This document shows positions 39,283 to 41,051 of a stretch of DNA of 41,051 bases, piece after piece. Below the pieces are notes generated by a model that made no database searches, was not told where the DNA came from, and saw only the letters and a program-made list of their open reading frames with translations. The position numbers and the translations under genes were made by a program. This DNA comes from Alkalimonas amylolytica. GTDB lineage: Bacteria > Pseudomonadota > Gammaproteobacteria > Enterobacterales > Alteromonadaceae. Each line of letters opens with the position of its first letter. Position 1 is the first letter of the stretch. The stretch lies in the NCBI RefSeq assembly GCF_900107845.1, contig NZ_FNRM01000001.1, positions 1-41,051 of the forward strand. Direction: 5' to 3'.

Positions 39283-40139
39283 TGAAAACACCAAAACGTA
39301 TTCAGCCGCTGATCGATGAAGGTCTCATCGATGAAGTAATCAGGCCGCTGATGAGTGGGAAAGAAGCTGCAGTGTACCTGGTACGCTGCGGTGAAGTGAT
39401 CCGCTGCGCAAAAGTCTATAAAGAAGCCAGTCAGCGCAGTTTTAAAAAAGCCGTGCAATACCAGGAAGGCCGCAAAGTCCGCAGCTCCAGACGTGCCCGT
39501 GCCATGGAAAAAGGCTCAGGCTTTGGCCGTAAGCAAGCCGAAGAGAGTTGGCAGCACGCCGAAGTAGATGCCTTGTACAAACTCACCGAGGCAGGCGTGC
39601 GGGTACCTGCCCCTTACGGCTGCTTTGATGGCATCTTGCTGATGGAGCTGATCCTGGATGAGCAGGGCGATGTCGCGCCGCGTTTAAATGATATTGAGCT
39701 AACGGCCGAGCAAGCACGACGCGATCATAAACGCATGATGCAAAACATACTGCGGATGCTGTCCGTTGGTTTGGTGCATGGTGACTTGTCGGAGTTTAAT
39801 GTGCTGCAAGAGCCACAAGGCCCGGTAATTATCGACCTGCCGCAGGTGGTGGATGCTGCTGCCAACAACAACGCTAAATGGATGCTCGAACGCGACGTCA
39901 ACAACATGACCCAATACTATGCACAATTCGCGCCTGAACTTGCAACAACACAGTATGCCAAAGAAATCTGGGCCCTGTTTGAAGCTGGTAACCTAAGCCC
40001 GGATACTGACTTGACCGGGGTGTTTCACGCAGTGGAGCAAGCAGCCGATGTGGCAGGCGTATTGGATGAAATTAATGCTGTGTTCGAGGAAATGCAAGAG
40101 CGAAAAGCCCGGCAACAAACAACAAAAAACCAGGATTAG
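39282..40139 (+). CDS. RIO-type serine protein kinase (PA4780-like)
   Basis: This is a 285-residue atypical kinase. It has a flexible ATP loop (MSGKEAAVYLVRCG), ATP-binding Lys in CAKVYKEA, a basic RSSRRARAMEKG stretch, the catalytic loop VHGDLSEFNVL (Asp acting as base, Asn for metal) and the metal-binding Asp in IIDLPQVVD. These are the RIO1/RIO2-like elements found in bacterial homologues. A C-terminal helix (about 255-285) follows. It is translationally coupled to the YfcC paralogue (TAATG). The target is unknown. Confidence 0.88.
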   Translation: MKTPKRIQPLIDEGLIDEVIRPLMSGKEAAVYLVRCGEVIRCAKVYKEASQRSFKKAVQYQEGRKVRSSRRARAMEKGSGFGRKQAEESWQHAEVDALYKLTEAGVRVPAPYGCFDGILLMELILDEQGDVAPRLNDIELTAEQARRDHKRMMQNILRMLSVGLVHGDLSEFNVLQEPQGPVIIDLPQVVDAAANNNAKWMLERDVNNMTQYYAQFAPELATTQYAKEIWALFEAGNLSPDTDLTGVFHAVEQAADVAGVLDEINAVFEEMQERKARQQTTKNQD

Positions 40140-40216
40140 TCCAAGGAGGCAATCATCACTAAGCCAATGTGAGCTGAGTGGGCTGGTTTGATGATAGTGT
40201 TTGAAGTTTCAACGAA

Positions 40217-40246
40217 AGAAAGTGGCTATCTTCCAAGCCACTTTCT
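40217..40246 (-). terminator. Hairpin, likely terminator of the PPC-like gene
   Basis: An 11-base perfect stem AGAAAGTGGCT with its complement has an eight-base loop, 16 bp beyond the minus-strand gene stop. On the minus strand it ends in the T-rich CTTTCTTTC. The plus-strand side lacks a T-run. The rest of 40140-40262 has an AGGAGG-like motif but no gene. Confidence 0.6.
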
Positions 40247-40262
40247 AATACAAACAGCGTCA

Positions 40263-40775
40263 TTAACGCATAGCTGGTTTTACTTCGGTTATTTTGAGTT
40301 TAGCACTATGCAACTCAGCAGCACCATGCACCCCTACCCAAATATTGTACTGCCCTTCCCTTGGGTTTTGGAAAATAACCATTGGGTTTAACCCAACAAA
40401 GTCATCATTGCAATACCAACGTCCATCTGGAGCATTGACTACCAAAGTAGTATCTGCATCTGCCTCCACATGAATGTACACAACCGCACTGCTACCGGAA
40501 AAATTAAAGTCTACATCAGGCCTGCTGTAATTGATAAACCCTTTGCAACCTGGAGCTAGCGACGATGTTACTTCACGCCCTCCTCCCGCTTGCAAGTCCT
40601 GCACCCAGGGATCTGGTGTAAAGCCTGCAGCAAGACTTACCGAGCCATAAACAGGGCTACCTTTCCAGTTCGGTTCCTCAGCCTGAATCATGCCACTAAA
40701 GCAGATAGCTACTGCAAGAATGCTTGCTTTTAGCAAGGTGAACTTTTTGATGAATAACAGCAAGCCATCGTACAT
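40263..40775 (-). CDS. Secreted protein with PPC-like C-terminal domain
   Basis: This is a 170-residue exported protein. A long N-region with a hydrophobic core (about 13-30) ends in the cleavage site IQA-EE. The mature part begins with a W-K-G-S-P-V-Y-G-S-V-S-L-A-A-G-F pattern and has a C-terminal beta domain: FSGSSAVVYIHVEADADTTL, the aromatic/Cys loop GRWYCNDD, and GLNPMVIFQNPREGQYNIWVG. The last resembles prepeptidase C-terminal (PPC)-like domains in secreted proteins. Two Cys may form a disulfide. No catalytic motif. AAGGAAGG lies upstream of ATG 40775. Function unknown. Confidence 0.75.
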   Translation of the reverse strand: MYDGLLLFIKKFTLLKASILAVAICFSGMIQAEEPNWKGSPVYGSVSLAAGFTPDPWVQDLQAGGGREVTSSLAPGCKGFINYSRPDVDFNFSGSSAVVYIHVEADADTTLVVNAPDGRWYCNDDFVGLNPMVIFQNPREGQYNIWVGVHGAAELHSAKLKITEVKPAMR

Positions 40776-40875
40776 TTTACCTTCCTTATGAATAATGTTC
40801 TGATATGAACGAAGTAAAAATATAGGGCAATTTAAAAACTGTCAATCACCTGAAGATGTTCCAGAGAAGTAACAC

Positions 40876-40959
40876 AGCGGACGGGGCTCGAACCCGCGCC
40901 CCCGGCATGGCAGGCCGCTAAGTTCGTAGCGAAGAGCTAACCAACTGAACTACCGCTCC
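40876..40959 (-). pseudogene. Degenerate tRNA-Asp-like gene (anticodon GCC, enlarged D arm)
   Basis: Read on the minus strand from 40959 it shares the 5' acceptor half, D-arm start (TAGTTCAGTTGGTTAG), anticodon arm, and T arm (GCGGGTTCGAGCCCCGT) of tRNA-Asp. Differences: about 19 bases, including the small palindrome TTCGCTACGAA, replace the short D-arm/anticodon junction; the anticodon loop reads CTGCCAT, giving GCC (Gly) instead of GTC; one base of the variable region is lost; the acceptor 3' half is CCGCTGT, so the first two pairs fail; and no CCA is encoded. It follows tRNA-Asp on the same strand after 50 bp. Most likely a decayed duplicate. Confidence 0.7.
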
Positions 40960-41009
40960 GAGAAAAGCGATCTGGCTTTAAAGCCCAACAATAGTGATGT
41001 ACAAAGAAG

Positions 41010-41051
41010 TGGCGGAGCGGACGGGGCTCGAACCCGCGACCCCCGGCGTGA
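41010..41051 (-). tRNA. tRNA-Asp (3' half; cut by window end)
   Basis: On the minus strand the encoded CCA is at 41010-41012, discriminator G at 41013, acceptor CCGCTCC at 41014-41020, and T arm GCGGGTTCGAGCCCCGT; the anticodon stem GCCGG ends the visible part. The window stops inside the anticodon (its last two bases TC are visible), so GTC is inferred from the canonical CTGTCAC loop. All visible stems are intact. Confidence 0.85.

Overview
The window looks like a chromosomal segment of a marine or freshwater gammaproteobacterium of the Alteromonadales/Rheinheimera-Alishewanella type. The grounds are the gene content (ArcA/ArcB, GcvA-YgdD-RlmM, MutY-YggX, E. coli-type GltB/GltD, MipA/OmpV and TonB receptors) and E. 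coli-like local gene orders. The genus is an inference from gene content, not from a search.

Layout. (1) 1-about 2300 is the end of an integron cassette array. The first base is the G of a GTTAGGT core site. A GTG-started lipoprotein gene follows, then a clear 87-bp attC site (593-679), a TTG-started serine hydrolase lipoprotein and a small membrane protein. No integrase is in view. (2) 2389-10425 is housekeeping: a MipA/OmpV porin-like protein, the overlapping unit gcvA / alpha-beta hydrolase / DUF423 / rlmM, mutY-yggX, trmB-rsmC and small unknown genes. (3) 10562-15382 holds an orphan sensor kinase, then arcA and arcB converging with zero bases between them. The arcA promoter carries a duplicated TGTTAACAA motif on its -35 box.

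(4) 15419-23046 is the most interesting part, a probable cyanophycin-utilisation locus. A secreted S51 cyanophycinase is transcribed divergently from a TonB-dependent receptor, a YfcC-family inner-membrane transporter and an isoaspartyl dipeptidase (IadA family), and the latter operon ends in a strong terminator. Together these could degrade external (Asp-Arg)n polymer to beta-Asp-Arg, bring it across both membranes and split it to Asp + Arg. The dipeptidase has a changed metal site (first His of HxH is Leu; the usual carbamylated Lys is Glu). The locus sits directly upstream of gltB-gltD (glutamate synthase), and arcB lies 36 bp behind the cyanophycinase.

(5) 29302-30466 is a small AT-rich two-gene island (a glycine-zipper membrane protein and a lipoprotein) bounded by two inverted copies of the same terminator-like palindrome. 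(6) 30511-34483 holds a tautomerase, an outer-membrane barrel protein, a secreted subtilase, an ECF sigma factor and its anti-sigma factor. (7) 34545-40775 holds a DUF4382 lipoprotein, a membrane-fused spermidine synthase-like protein, a second YfcC paralogue coupled to a RIO-type kinase, and a secreted PPC-like protein. (8) The right end carries a broken tRNA-Asp-like gene (anticodon GCC, enlarged D arm, no CCA) directly downstream of an apparently normal tRNA-Asp cut by the window edge.
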